From Brassica napus (Eukaryota > Streptophyta > Magnoliopsida > Brassicales > Brassicaceae), in contig NC_063446.1 of NCBI RefSeq assembly GCF_020379485.1, positions 12,075,597 through 12,139,596 of the forward strand: a DNA stretch of 64,000 nucleotides. The letters run 5' to 3'. The notes below the pieces were generated by a model. The model was given only the letters and a program-made list of their open reading frames with translations, did no database searches and was not told the origin of the DNA. Below, in pieces: positions 23,120-33,815 of this stretch; the first letter of the stretch is position 1, and every line of letters starts with the position of its first letter. Position numbers and translations under genes: made by a program.

Positions 23120-24005
23120 TTCGTCAGACGACTTACTTGGGAAGTCGTCTGGCTGTAGACAACTTACCTGGAAGTCGTCTGGTCAACGCAGAGGTTATTT
23201 TTGCAATTGACTTTGAAATCTGTAACCTGAGACGACTGAAAGTTAAGTCGTCTGTTTTTGTTTGGTTTCAAAAAAATTTCTAAAGAACCTAGACGACTTA
23301 CATTTCAGTCGTCATAGGTTAGTTTTGCATTTGACTGGATAATTTCAGAAGTTTGACTTCCCCAGACGACTTACATTTCAGTCGTCTGGCAAAAATTAAA
23401 ATAATAATATTTTTTTAAAAGTAGACGACTTACAGTTAAGTCGTCATAAGTTAGTTTTGCAATTGAAAAAAAAAACTTCAAAATTTAATTATACACAGAC
23501 GACTTATACTTCAGTCGTCCACGAGACGACTTACTTGTAAGTCGTCCAGGATTTTTTTCTGAGATTCTGGTCAAACCTCGTAAATCCTGGACGACTTACA
23601 TTTCAGTCGTCTCGTGGACGACTGAATTATAAGTCGTCTGTATATAATTAAATCTTGAAGTTTTTTTTTTCAATTGCAAAACTAACCTATGACGACTTAA
23701 CTGTAAGTCGTCTACTTTTAAAAAAATATTATTATTTTAATTTTCACTAGACGACTGAAATGTAAGTCGTCCAGAAAAGTCAAACTTCTGAAATTATCCA
23801 GTCAAATGCAAAACTAACCTATGACGACTGAAATGTAAGTCGTCTAGCTTTTTTGGAGTTTTTTTTTTAGCCAAACAATAGTAGACGACTTATTTTTCAG
23901 TCGTCCGAAATAACAGATTTCAAAGTCAATTGCAAAAATAACCTCTGTGTTGACCAGACGACGTATAGTTTAGTCGTCTGGACAACTTAGATTGAAGTCG
24001 TCCGC
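23120..24005. repeat. Long inverted repeat, arms about 425 bp
   Basis: Left arm about 23120-23550 and right arm about 23585-24005 are imperfect reverse complements around a ~34-bp loop (23551-23584). Matching landmarks in mirror order include GTTATTTTTGCAATTGACTT, GCATTTGACTGGATAATTTC, AAATAATAATATTTTT-like and CAATTGAAAAAAAAAACTTC. Each arm itself contains many short palindromes of the type GACGACTTACATTTCAGTCGTC split by a few bases. A transcript would form a very long dsRNA. Confidence 0.85.
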
Positions 24006-24599
24006 GTCTTCTCCGCTAGTTTTTAAGTCTTCTACGTTAGTTTTTGAATAACTTGTATTTTTAAGAGTGATAAGTAACTTCAAGATATGTAAAACTCACA
24101 TTTACAAAATATGTTCTCTCCCTTAGTTTTTCTAAATTTGACTAAGTTTTTCAACGCAAACTTATAATAAAATATGATATGCTTTGACTAGTTACTATTG
24201 TTTGTTTCCATCTCTTAAGTATTATTGTTATAGACAATAATGATGACTATTGTTATGAGTTGGAAGAAGGGTTAAAATACTTCTTAAAATGTTGTATCAA
24301 TATAAAGCTACCAACATTCTTGTTTATTAAGATGAGAAAAAGGCCATTGGAGTTTATTATTGCATATGAGAGATCCAAAGATAAGAAAAAGGCTACTGAA
24401 GTCTATTATTTCATTGATTTGTAAATGTGTAAACACATTGTTAGCACATTTAATACATCTTGGAAAATATTATTACTGATTTTACAAAAAATTCACAACT
24501 AAAAGAGTAGACATGCAATTCACAAAACAGACCACAAACAAAACTATTATAGATCATTCCTCTACAAAGACAAGCTTGGATTCCACTTGAGTAAACAAA

Positions 24600-25200
24600 A
24601 CCACACGACTTTTAAGAAGTCCAGACGACTTCTAAGAAGTCCAGACGACTTCTAAGAAGTCCAGACGACTTCCAAGAAGTTCAGACGACTTTGTCAGAAG
24701 ACATTTAGGAAGTTCAGATGACTTCCAGACGACTTTACAGGAAGTCCAGACGACTTTACAGGAAGTCCAGACGACTTTACAGGAAGTCCAGACGACTTTA
24801 CAGGAAGTCCAGACGACTTTGTCAGAAGACTTCCAAGAAGTCCAGACGACTTCCAGACGACTAACAGGTAAGTCGTCCCAGAAGTCTTCCAGATCTGAAA
24901 AACCTGCATATTAAATCCAGATCTGAAAAACCTGCATATCCAAAAACGTTCAAATGACTAAAAAACAGAAAAATGAGTGAAAGATTAGATAAATCTACCT
25001 TTACAGAACACACAAAAATACATATCTAAAAATAATAGATCTACCTTTAAATTAGTGGAAGATGAGTACCATCTAATTAAAAACCTGCAAAAAAGATAGA
25101 TTAGTAAGAAAGACATGAGACAAAACTGGAAAATTCATATAAAGTTTGGTGTTTTCAAGTCAAAGAGATTAGAGTGGGTTTGGAGAGATTTAGTTTGGGA
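24600..25200. repeat. Duplicated module A: 20-bp minisatellite plus flank
   Basis: The minisatellite (24600-24870) has units such as AGAAGTCCAGACGACTTCTA and AGGAAGTCCAGACGACTTTA. It is followed by a unique ~310-bp flank, starting at GTCTTCCAGATCTGAAAAAC (about 24882), with CAGATCTGAAAAACCTGCAT repeated within it. The whole module recurs at 25270-25860. Confidence 0.85.
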
Positions 25201-25269
25201 AAAAAGTAAGAACTTTATACAACAAGAAGTTCCCAAATGAAGAAAAATCAGACATAAGAACTTACTAAA

Positions 25270-25860
25270 ACGCTCAGATCTATTATGAAAGGGAGACTTC
25301 GTCAGAAGACTTCCATGAAGTTCAGACGACTTCCTGGAAGTCCAGACGACTTCCCTGAAGTCCAGACGACTTCCTGGAAGTCCAGACGACTTCCTGGAAG
25401 TCCAGACGACTTCCTGGAAGTCCAGACAACTTCCTGGAAGTCCAGACGACTTTGTCAGAAGACTTCCAAGAAGTCCAGACGACTTCCAGACGACTTCCAG
25501 ACGACTTCCAGACGACTAACAGGTAAGTCGTCCAAGAAGTCTTCCAGATCTGAAAAACCTTCATATCAAATCCAGATCTGAAAAACATGCATATCCAAAA
25601 ACGTTCAAATGACTTAAAAATAGAGAAAATGAGTGGAAGATTAGATAAATCTACATTTATAGAACACACAAAAATACATATCTAAAATTAATAGATTTAC
25701 CTTTAAATTAATGGAAGATGAGTACCATTTGATTAAAAACCTGTAAAAGAGATAGATTAGTAAGAAATACATGAGACAAAACTGAAAAATTCATATAAAG
25801 TTTGGTGTTTTCAAGTCAAAGAGATTAGAGAGAGGTTGGAGAGTTTTAGAATGATGAACA
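25270..25860. repeat. Duplicated module B: 20-bp minisatellite plus flank
   Basis: Second copy of the module at 24600-25200. The minisatellite (about 25300-25530) has units of CTGGAAGTCCAGACGACTTC, followed by the same flank from GTCTTCCAGATCTGAAAAAC (about 25538) to GTTTTCAAGTCAAAGAGATT (near 25810). The two flanks differ at scattered bases, so the duplication is not brand new, and the minisatellite units have been homogenised separately. Confidence 0.85.
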
Positions 25861-25964
25861 TTACATTTTTGTTGCAGCCATTTGAGAGGAGGAGAGAGAA
25901 TGTGTAAATTTTTCTTTATATAGGGAGACAAAAAATCCAATTAGATTAAATATTTTTTACTCAG

Positions 25965-26330
25965 ACGACTTCCTGGACGACTTACATTTCAGTCGTCTGG
26001 TGAAGAAATTAAAACAGACGACTTACATGTAAGTCTTCCAGAAGAGTTTAATATTTTTAGCGGGAAATTAAATATTTTTAGCGGGAAACTAAAATAGAAG
26101 ACTTTCCAGACGACTTACAATTAAGTCGTCTGGTTTAAATTATTTAAGCGGGAAAATAATTTTTTTAAAAAATTTTAGGCGAAAATATTTGGACGACTTA
26201 CATGTAAGTCATCTGTTTTAATTTCTTCACCAGACGACTGAAATGTAAGTCGTCCGAGTAAATTATTCAACAGACGACTAAAATATACGTCGTCCGAGTA
26301 AATTATTCAACAGACGACTGAAATATAAGT
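25965..26330. repeat. Second inverted repeat in the GACGAC element
   Basis: TCTGGTGAAGAAATTAAAAC (about 25998) is mirrored by GTTTTAATTTCTTCACCAGA (about 26216), with GACTTACATGTAAGTC palindromes on both sides. The middle has two near-identical GCGGGAAA phrases. It ends in a tandem of AAATTATTCAACAGACGACT units (26250-26330). Confidence 0.8.
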
Positions 26331-26935
26331 CGTCCACACCCTAAACATAACCCCTAAACTTAATTATCTAATTTAAGACTTCATAAAATCAAATCAAACT
26401 TGAAAAGTGTTTACTATACACATAAATAAACACATATAGGTGAAAACTAATTTTTGAAAAAAACATTTTAGTTTTCCAAAATCTAACCCTAACAATACAT
26501 ACAATACTACAACATATGTTTGCCAAACTCCTAAACCAAAGTATTTCATGATTCACTACTTCCACTCATCTATCTTCAAAACAAATCAATTTTATCATAT
26601 CTTAATTTATATCACTTAAAACTGTTTATAATTACTTGATTTTTATTTTTCACGCATCAAAATATTTTTTTACAAGATTTATAAATTATTTTTAAAATAA
26701 ACCGATACCAGACGACTTACACTTCAGTCGTCCAGACGACTTCCAACATCTCAGACGACTCAGACGATTTACTAGGGCTATATTCGTAAAAATGGTTTCT
26801 GTTTTTTTGTTTGGTCACAAGGGGCTGAGCTGTAATTTCACTAGGCTATTAGGTTAGTTTTGAATTTGATTCAAGTTTGGGTATAAGTTTAGGATTAAAA
26901 TCAAATTGTGGGTTAGTTTTGGCAAAAACCCCAAA

Positions 26936-29900
26936 ATACAATATATTGATGAATAATTCTGAAAGAATAGTCCACTATGTACAAATATTCTTGTTATCTT
27001 AATTTTTAAACCACAAACCCAAATCTACAATATTTCTCTTAAAAAATGAAAATTTTCCAAAAATAGCAGTTTTTAAGAAGTTTTTTTAAAAATACAACCT
27101 GTTGATGAAAAACTTTAAAAAAATACTCAACTGTCCACAAATATTCTGTTTATCCTAATTTCTATACGACAAACCCAAATCTACAATATTTCTCTAAAAA
27201 AATTGAAAAATTTCCAAAAATAATAGGTTTTAAAAAAATTATTTAAAAATACAACATATTGATGGAAAACTTTGAAAGAATACTCAACTATCCATAAATA
27301 TTCTTGTTACCATAATTTCTAAATCGCAAACCTAAATCTACAATATTTCTCTATAAAATGAAAACTTTCCAAAAATAGCAGTTTTTAAGAAATTTATTTA
27401 AAAATACAACCTATTAAAGAAAAACTATGAAAGAATATTCATCTATCAAAAAATATTCTTGTTATTCTAATTTCTAAATCATAAACTCAAATCACGAAAT
27501 TTCCCTTAAAAAATGAAGACTTTTCATAAATAGCAGCCTTTAAGAAGATTATTTAAAAATACAACATATTGATGAAAATTTCTAAAAGAATAATCATCTA
27601 TCTATAAAAATTCTTGTTATCCTAATTTCTAAATCAAAAACCCAAATCTACAATATTTCTCTAAAATGTAAACTTTACAAAAATAAAAGTTTTTAAAAAA
27701 ATTATTTAAAAATACAACCTATTGATGAAAAACTCTGAAACAATACTCAACTATCCACAAATATTCTTGTTATCCTAATTTCTAAACCACAAAATCAAAT
27801 CTACAATATTTCCCTAAAAAATGAAAACTTTCCAAAATAGCATTTTTTAAGTAATTTATTTAAAAAATACAATATATTGATGAATAATTCTGAAAGAATA
27901 CTCAACTACCCACAAATATTTCTGTTATCTTAATTTCTGAACCACAAACCCATATCTACATTATTTCTCTAAAAAAATGTAAACTTTCCAAAAATAGCAG
28001 TTTTTAAAAAAATTATTTAAAAATACAACATATTGATGAAAAACTCCGAAAGAATACTCAAATATTCACAAATATTCTTGTTATCCTAATTTCTAAACGA
28101 CAAACCCAAATCTACAATATTTCTCTAAAAAAAATGAAAACTTTCCAAAAATAGCAGTTTTTAAGAAGATTATTTTAAAATACAACATATTGATGAAAAA
28201 CTATGAATGAATACTCAACTATCCACAAATATTTTTGTTACCATAATTTCTAAATCGCAAACCCAAATTTACTATATTTATCTATAAAATGATTTTTTTC
28301 CAAAAATAACAGTTTTTAAGAAAATTATTTAAAAATACAACCTATTGATGAAAAACTCTAAAAGAATACTCAACTAACCACAAATATTCTTGTTATCCTA
28401 ATTTCTAAATCACAAACTAAAATCTACAATATTTCGCTAAGTAAATGAAAACTTTCCAAAAATAGCAGTTTTTAAGAAAATTATTTAAAAATACAACCTA
28501 TTAAAGAAAAACTCTGAAAGAATATTCAACTATCCACAAATATTCTTGTTATCATAATTTCTAAATCACAAACTAAAATCTACAATATTTCGCTAAGTAA
28601 ATGAAAACTTTCCAAAAATAGCAGTTTTTAAGAAAATTATTTAAAAATACAACCTATTAAAGAAAAACTCTGAAAGAATATTCATCTATCAACAAATATT
28701 CTTGTTATTCTAATTTCTAAATCATAAACTCAAATCTCTAAATTTCCCTAAAAAAATGAAGACTTTTTATAAATAGCAGCTTTTAAGAAGATTATTTAAA
28801 AATACAACATATTGATGAAAATTTCTAAAAGAATAATCATCTATCTATAAAAATTCTTGTTATCCTAATTTCTAAATCATAAACCCAAATCTACGATATT
28901 TCTCTATAAAATGAAAACTTTCTAAAAATAGCAGTTAGTAAGAAGATTATTTAAAAATACAACATATTGATGAAAAACTCTGTAAGAATACTCATCTATC
29001 CACAAATATTCTTGTTATCCTAACTTCTAAATCATAAACTCAAATCTACAATATTTCTTTAAGTAAATGAAAACTTTCCAAAAATAGAAGTTTTTTTGAA
29101 AATATATAAAAATACAAAATATTGATGAAAAAAATCTGAAAAATATTCATCTATCAACAAATATTCTTGTTATCCTAATTTCTAAATCAAAACTCCAAAT
29201 CTACAATATTTCTCTAAAATGTAAACTTTCTGAAAATATCAGTTTTTAAGAAATTTATTTAAAAATAGAAAATTTTGATTAATAATTCTGAAAGAATACT
29301 CAACTATCCACAAATATTCTTGTTATCTTAATCTATAAACCACAAACCCAAATACACAATATTTCTCCTAAAAAATGAAAACTTTAAAAAAATAGCAGTT
29401 TTTATGAAGATTATTGAAAAATATAACATATTGATGAAAAACTCTGAAAGAATACTCAACTATACAGAAATATTCTTGTTATCATAATTTCTAAACGACA
29501 AACGCAAATCTAAAATATTTCTCTTAAAAAATGAAAACTTTCCAAAAATAGCTGTTTTTAAGAAGATTATTTAAAAATACAACATATTGATGAAAAAATC
29601 TGAAAGAATACTCAACTATCCAGAAATATTCTTTTTTATCCTAATTTCTAAAAGACAAACCCAACTCTACAATATTTCTTTAAAAAAATGAAAACTTAAA
29701 AAAAATAACAGTTTTTAACAAGATTATTTAAAAATACAACTTATTGATGAAAAACTCTCAAAGAATATTCAACTATCCACAAATATTCTTGTTATCCTAA
29801 TTTATAAATCCTAATTTAAAAAAATTATTTAAAAATACAATATATTGATGAAATATATTTAAAGAATACTCATCAATCCACAAATATTCTTGTTATCCTA

Positions 29901-29955
29901 ATTTCTAAATCACAAAACCCAAATCTAGAATATTTCTCTAACAAATGATTTTTTT
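26936..29955 (+). repeat. 155-bp satellite array, main block 1
   Basis: About 19 tandem degenerate copies. A typical unit of ~155 bp contains CTTGTTATCCTAATTTCTAA, CAATATTTCTCTAAAAAATG, CCAAAAATAGCAGTTTTTAA and ACAACATATTGATGAAAAAC. No coding potential. A pair of copies near 28430 and 28580 shares the private variant TTTCGCTAAGTAAATG, a sign of local duplication of whole units. Confidence 0.92.
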
Positions 29956-30175
29956 TTAAAATGTTTTTCTGTTCATTGCTCTTTTCATTTGTTTAGTTTA
30001 GTTACTGTTAAAAAAAATTGGTTGAAATTGACTCATTAGATAAATTGGGACAAAAATAAATGGGGATAGACACAAGTATAGTTTTATGTAATACTTAAAT
30101 AATGGAGTCTCATTTTTATTTTTAGATACTGAGTTGTATATTCGCATGATCCACATTGGGATAGTTCTATACCAA
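29956..30175 (+). repeat. Non-satellite block inside the array (copy A)
   Basis: About 210 bp of sequence unrelated to the satellite, from ATGTTTTTCTGTTCATTGCT to about CATCCACATTGGGATAGTTC. It matches almost base for base the block at 33597-33805 and most of 52099-52298. Confidence 0.9.
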
Positions 30176-33075
30176 ATTCTGAAAGAATAATCATCTATCT
30201 ACAAAAATTTTTGTTATCCTAATTTCTAAATCAAAAACTCAAATCTACAATATTTCTGTAAAATGTAAATTTTCCAAAAATAGCAGTTTTTAAGAAATTT
30301 ATTTTAAAAAATATAAAATATTGATGAATAATTCTGAACGAATACTCAACTATCCAAAAATATTTTTGTTATCTTAATTTCTACAGCACAAACTCAAATC
30401 TACAATATTTTTCTAAAAATTGAAAACTTTCCGAAAACATCAGTTTTATAAAAAAAATATATAAAAATACAAAATATTGATGAAAAAATCTGAAAAAAAT
30501 ACTCATCTATCAACAAATATTCTTGTTATTCTAATTTCTAAATCAAAAACCCAAATCTATAGTATTTCTCTAAAATGCAAACTTTCCAAAAATAGCAGTT
30601 TTTAAGAAATTTATTTAAAAAATACAATATATTGATGAAAAACTCTGAAAGAATACTTAACTATCAAAAAGTTTTCTTGTTACCATAATTTCTAAATCGC
30701 AAACCCAAATCTACAATATTTCTCTTAAAATGAAAACTTTCCAAAAATAGCAGTTTTTAAGAAAATTATTTAAAAATCCAACCTATTGATGAAAAATTCT
30801 GAAAATATATTCAACTATCTGCGAATATTCTGGCTATCCTAATTTCAAAATCAAAAACCCAACTCAACAATATTTCTCCAAAAATGAAAACTTTCCAAAA
30901 ATATCAGTTTTTAAGAAAATTATACAAAAATACAACATATTGATGAATAATTTTATAAGAATACTCAACTATCCAAAAATATTCTTGTTATCTTAATCTC
31001 CAAACCACAAACCTAAATCTATTATATTTCTCTATAAAAATGAAAACTTTCCAAAAATAGCAGCTTTTAAGAAGATTTTTTAAAAATACAATATTGATGA
31101 AAAACTCCGAAAGAATATTCATCTATCCACAAATATTCTTGTTATCCTAACTTCTAAATCATAAATTCAAATCTACAATATTTCTCTAAGTAAATGAAAA
31201 CTATCCAAAAATAGAAGTTTTTAAGAAAATTATTTAAAAATACAACCTATTGAAGAAAAACTCTGAAAGAATACTCATCTATCTACAAATATTCTTGTTA
31301 TCCTAATTTCTAAATCATAAACTCAAATCTACAATATTTCTTTATAAAATGAAAAATTTCCAAAAATATCACTTTTTAAGAAAATTATTTTAAAATTTAA
31401 CATATTGATGCAAAATTCTGAAAGAATACTCATCCATCCACAAATATTCTTGTAATCCTAATTTGTTAAGCATAAACCCAAATATACAATATTTTTCTAT
31501 AAAATGAAAAATTTCCAAAAATAGCAGTTTTTAAGAAAATTATATAAAAATACAACCTATTAATGAAAAACTCTGAAAGAACACTAAACTATCCACAAAT
31601 ATTCTTGTTACCATAATTTCTAAATCGCAAACCCAAATCTACAATATTTCTCTATAAAATGAAAACTTTCCAAAAATAGCAGTTTTTATGAAAATTATTT
31701 AAAAATACAACCTATTGATGAAAAACTCTAAAAGAATACTCAACTATCCACAAATATTCTTGTTATCATAATTTCTAAATAACAAACTAAAATCTACAAT
31801 ATTTCGCTTTCTACAATATTTCGCTAAGTAAATAATTTTTTTTCAAAAATAGCAGTTTTTAAGAAAATTATTTTAAAATACAACCTATTAAAGAAAAACT
31901 CTGAAAGAATATTCATTTATCAACAAATATTCTTGTTATTCTAATTTCTAAATCATAAAATCAAATCACAAAATTTCCCTAAAAAAATGAACATTTTTCA
32001 TAAATAGCAGCTTTTAAGAAGATTATTTAAAAATACAACATATTGATGAAAAATTATGAAAGAATACTCACCTATCCACAAATATTTTTTTTATCCTAAT
32101 TTATAAATCACAAACCCAAATTTACGATATTTGTATAAAAATGAAAACTTTCGAAAATATTAGTTTTTAAGAACATTATTTCAAAATATAACATATTGAT
32201 GAAAAATTCTGAAAGAATAATCATCTATCTATAAAAATTCTTGTTATCCTAATTTCTAAATCAAAAACTCAAATCTACAATATTTCTGTAAAATGTAAAT
32301 TTTCCAAAAATAGCATTTTTTAAGAAATTTATTTAAAAAAATACAAAATATTGATGAATAATTCTTAACGAATACTCAACTATCCAAAAATATTCTTGTT
32401 ATCTTAATTTCTACAGCACAAACTCAAATCTACAATATTTTTCTAAAAAATGAAAACTTTCTGAAAACATCAGTTTTATAAAAAAAATATATAAAAATAC
32501 AAAATATTGATGAAAAAATCTGAAAAATACTCATCTATCAACAAATATTCTTGTTATTCTAATTTCTAAATCAAAAACTCAAATCTATAGTATTTCTCTA
32601 AAATGTAAACTTTCCAAAAATAGCAGTTTTTAAGAAATTTATTTAAAAAATACAATATATTGATGAATAATTCTGAAAGAATACTCAACTATCCACAAAA
32701 TATTCTTGTTATCTTAATTTCTAAACCACAAATCCAAATCTACAATATTTCTCTAAAAAAATGAAAACTTTCCAAAAATAGCAGTTTTTAAGAAGATTAT
32801 TTAAAAATACAACCTATTGATGAAAAACTCTGAAAGAATACTCAATTATCCACAAATATTCTTTTTATCCTAATTTCTAAACGACAAACCCAAATCTACA
32901 ATATTTCCCTAAAAAAATGAAAACTTTCCAAAAATAGCTGTTTTTAAAAAGATTATTTAAAAATACAACATATTGATGAAAAACTCTAAAAGAATACTCA
33001 ACTATCCACAAATATTCATGTTACCATAATTTCTAAATCGCAAACCCAAATCTACAATATTTCTCTATAAAATTA
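30176..33075 (+). repeat. 155-bp satellite array, main block 2
   Basis: About 19 further copies. Rare variants such as TTTCTACAGCACAAACTC recur at about 30380, 32410 and (in block 3) 34014, each followed by the variants TTTTTCTAAAAA and AACATCAGTTTTATAAAAAA. This shows amplification of multi-unit segments (higher-order repeats). Confidence 0.92.
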
Positions 33076-33815
33076 TTTGTAATGAAAAATATAATTAAAA
33101 TTAAATAGAAGAAATATATCGTAATTAATAATTAATGAATAACCTGGATCAAGTTACATCGTAATTAATAGTTAATGATCAGAGCGATGTTAATCACGAT
33201 TCACGCATATTAAAAGTCGCATATTTGTAAGATGGGTGGGTCACTTGCCTGCCAAAGCTGGCCATATGAGAACACTTTCTAGGAGAGTAGTGGCACCAAC
33301 TTTCTCTCTTCATACAATATTACGATCCAAATCATTGATCTCTCAACTGTATCATCAAAAGAAAAATTCATATATTAGTCTTCTTTAAAAATAATATTTG
33401 GAAATTATGAGCTTTACAAAAATGTTATACGAAGCCGTAAGTTTGTGACGAGCTTTTTAAAACAACGAAAAGCAAAGGAGATTAGACTCTTTACAAAAAA
33501 AAAACTAAAAGCGTTGCCATTAAGAGAGAACGAGTTTACTGCGAAGTATATGCATGTCTTTGGAATGATTAATTAGTTTAGCAATCATTTGCTTAAAATG
33601 TTTTTCTGTTCATTGCTCTTTTCATTTGTTTAGTTTTACTGTTAAAAAAAATTGGTTGAAATTGACTCATTAGATAAATTGGGACAAAAATAAATGGGGA
33701 TAGACACAAGTATAGTTTTATGTAATACTTAAATAATGGAGTCTCATTTTTATTTTTAGATACTGAGTTGTATATTCGCATCATCCACATTGGGATAGTT
33801 CTATACCAAATTCTG
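33076..33815 (+). repeat. Second non-satellite block inside the array (copy B, longer)
   Basis: About 740 bp of non-satellite DNA. 33076-33380 is unique in the window. 33390-33805 matches 51920-52298 near the ZAT11/5-phosphatase interval, including GAAATTATGAGCTTTACAAA and AGCAAAGGAGATTAGA. Its right part equals copy A. Copy B has about 40 bp (ATGCATGTCTTTGGAATG region) that the 52 kb copy lacks. Confidence 0.88.

Larger units (their letters stand above)
22890..26935. mobile_element. 4 kb GACGAC/GTCGTC element interrupting the satellite array
   Basis: A distinct 4 kb block sits inside the satellite array. It is dominated by AGACGACTT and AAGTCGTCT words, arranged as long hairpins (23120-24005 and 25970-26330) and as 20-bp minisatellites (24600-24870, 25300-25530). 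It has no real protein-coding frame: open frames across the minisatellites read as monotonous repeats. Right-end unique sequence runs from about 26780 to a border near 26935. Neither a target duplication nor standard termini could be identified, and the flanking satellite units do not resume in phase, so insertion may have come with loss of array DNA. It is probably a non-autonomous mobile element; class unknown. Confidence 0.6.

Noticed and set aside
24694..25669. Open frames rich in KSSGLPV and DFQEVVWTSRK-like repeats on both strands
   Set aside because: They are translations of the 20-bp GACGAC minisatellite in several frames, without start context or a non-repeat domain, so I treat them as accidental.
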